Of a stretch of DNA of 64,000 nt, positions 63,318-64,000 are shown in pieces. The position numbers and the translations under genes were made by a program. Position 1 is the first letter of the stretch; each line of letters opens with the position of its first letter. The notes beneath the pieces are model-generated. The model made no database searches. It was not told the DNA's origin and was given only the letters and a program-made list of their open reading frames with translations. The DNA comes from Klugiella xanthotipulae (GTDB taxonomy: Bacteria; Actinomycetota; Actinomycetes; Actinomycetales; Microbacteriaceae). The stretch is from contig NZ_VFPN01000004.1 in assembly GCF_006716695.1 (NCBI RefSeq), positions 124,001 to 188,000 on the forward strand, in the 5' to 3' direction.

Positions 63318-63700
63318 CGGAAACTCGTTTGCACAGCCTCGAGAGTATCGACACGCTGCTGCTGTCCTGCCCCTCGGCTACCGTCGGGTACCCGTTCGGT
63401 CCGGATGCCCGGGTCTATAAGGTGGGTGGCCGCATGTTTGCGATCCTCGGCAACGGCGGTGACGGGCCCTGGCCCACGCTCACACTCAAGGGGCCACCCG
63501 TGATGAACGACCTGATTCGGCGCGATTTTGCGGCTATCCGGCCCGGATATCACATGAATAAGCGGCACTGGAACACGGTCGCGCTCGACGGGGAGGTGCC
63601 TGATGCGCTTTTGGAGGAGCTCGTGGCGCAGTCGTATGAGCTGGTCTACCGGGCGCTGACCCGGGCCCAGAAGGCGGCGCTCACGAGGCCGGGGGAGTAG
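63314..63700 (+). CDS. MmcQ/YjbR-family protein
   Basis: 128 residues of the CyaY-like fold: LHSLESIDTLLLSCPSATVG at the start, PFGPDARVYKVGGRMFAILG, LTLKGPPVMNDLIRRDF, HMNKRHWNTVALDGEVPDAL, LVAQSYELVYRALTRAQKAA. Often listed as DNA-binding, but the role is unproven. The GTG start overlaps the VOC stop, so the two genes are coupled. Confidence 0.87.
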   Translation: MTETRLHSLESIDTLLLSCPSATVGYPFGPDARVYKVGGRMFAILGNGGDGPWPTLTLKGPPVMNDLIRRDFAAIRPGYHMNKRHWNTVALDGEVPDALLEELVAQSYELVYRALTRAQKAALTRPGE

Positions 63701-64000
63701 CCTCCACGAGCGCGGTGAGTGTGGCGAGTGCGGGTGGCCACACATCGGCCATCATGGCCATGACGTGTGTCAGTTCCGGGGTCTGCGGGAGGGTTTCGGT
63801 GTTGAGCTCAACCGTGAGCGTGGTGACGCCGTCGCGCTCCGCGAAGCGGTAGGTTTCGGTTGCTCCGGCCCAGGCCTGGGCATGTTCGCTTGTGGTGTCG
63901 TCCTCTGAGCGCTCCACCAGGCCGAGGTAGCGCACGCTCACGTACTCGCCGCGGCGGCTCTCGGTGACGAGCCCCAGTAGGCCACCCACGGTGCCGTCGT
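63681..64000 (-). CDS. SRPBCC-family protein, C-terminal part (cut by window end)
   Basis: About 106 residues are visible. The pattern GLVTESRRGEYVSVRYLGLV, YRFAERDGVTTLTVELNTET, and a C-terminal helix PPALATLTALVEA resembles AHSA1/SRPBCC proteins. The N-terminus lies beyond 64000. Its 3' end overlaps the 3' end of the convergent MmcQ/YjbR gene by 20 bases. Confidence 0.7.
   Translation of the reverse strand, partial: DGTVGGLLGLVTESRRGEYVSVRYLGLVERSEDDTTSEHAQAWAGATETYRFAERDGVTTLTVELNTETLPQTPELTHVMAMMADVWPPALATLTALVEATPPAS

Overview
The window is about 64 kb of high-GC chromosomal DNA. The gene content points to an actinobacterium, most likely of the Microbacteriaceae type. Supporting signs are frequent GTG starts and ATGA/GTGA stop-start overlaps, a DUF3073 protein, a small sterol-carrier-like protein beside purD, LAxTG sorting signals of the kind used by class E sortases, WXG100/EspC-type secretion substrates, an N-terminal variant-leucine-repeat (LRV) domain, and a DtxR/IdeR-like iron box. 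No rRNA, tRNA or CRISPR array was seen.

Layout. 0-5.8 kb: a KimA-like APC transporter, then a compact leftward cluster (frameshifted SseB-like gene, small helical protein, WXG-type putative type VII substrate, membrane protein with a PH-like domain), then a YigZ/IMPACT protein. 5.8-9.1 kb: two TetR regulators with an SDR enzyme and an NTF2-like protein. 9.1-11.5 kb: purL. 11.7-16.7 kb: a large acidic, hexamer-repeat membrane protein, a decayed surface-protein gene and an intact LRR surface protein. 16.8-21 kb: a TrpXYZ-type ABC transporter whose substrate-binding gene is separated from permease and ATPase by a uracil permease. 21-23 kb: purS-purQ-trmH. 23-26 kb: iron/heme-type ABC permease plus ATPase behind an iron box, and a VOC dioxygenase-like protein. 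26-34.4 kb: purC, an SRPBCC protein, an LRV-domain membrane protein followed by two paralogous polytopic membrane proteins, purD, an SCP-like protein and a small membrane protein. 34.6-42.4 kb: an accessory block (AraC regulator, Cys-rich secreted protein, aldehyde dehydrogenase, six-gene type VII-substrate/lipoprotein operon). 42.6-45.3 kb: divergent purF/purM. 45.5-51 kb: DUF3073, envelope proteins, an RND exporter. 51-62 kb: histidine utilisation (hutUI, hutT-like permease, hutG, hutH and an IclR regulator), split by a sortase-anchored serine protease and transposase remnants. 62-64 kb: glutathione peroxidase, VOC, MmcQ/YjbR and a partial SRPBCC protein.

How the genes work together. Seven steps or subunits of de novo purine synthesis are dispersed here (purF, D, S, Q, L, M, C); purN, K/E, B and H are not in the window. 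The hut genes encode the four-step route from histidine to glutamate plus formamide. An 18-bp palindrome, TGTCT-N8-AGACA, occurs once before hutU and twice between hutG and hutH, and is the probable operator of the adjacent IclR protein. The least familiar part is the pair of orphan type VII-like substrate modules (2.1-4.7 kb and 38-42.4 kb). Both combine WXG/EspC-like small proteins and a larger secreted-protein candidate with membrane or lipoprotein genes at the operon end, and neither has export machinery in the window. The lipoproteins share an ectodomain layout with the large acidic membrane protein at 11.7 kb.
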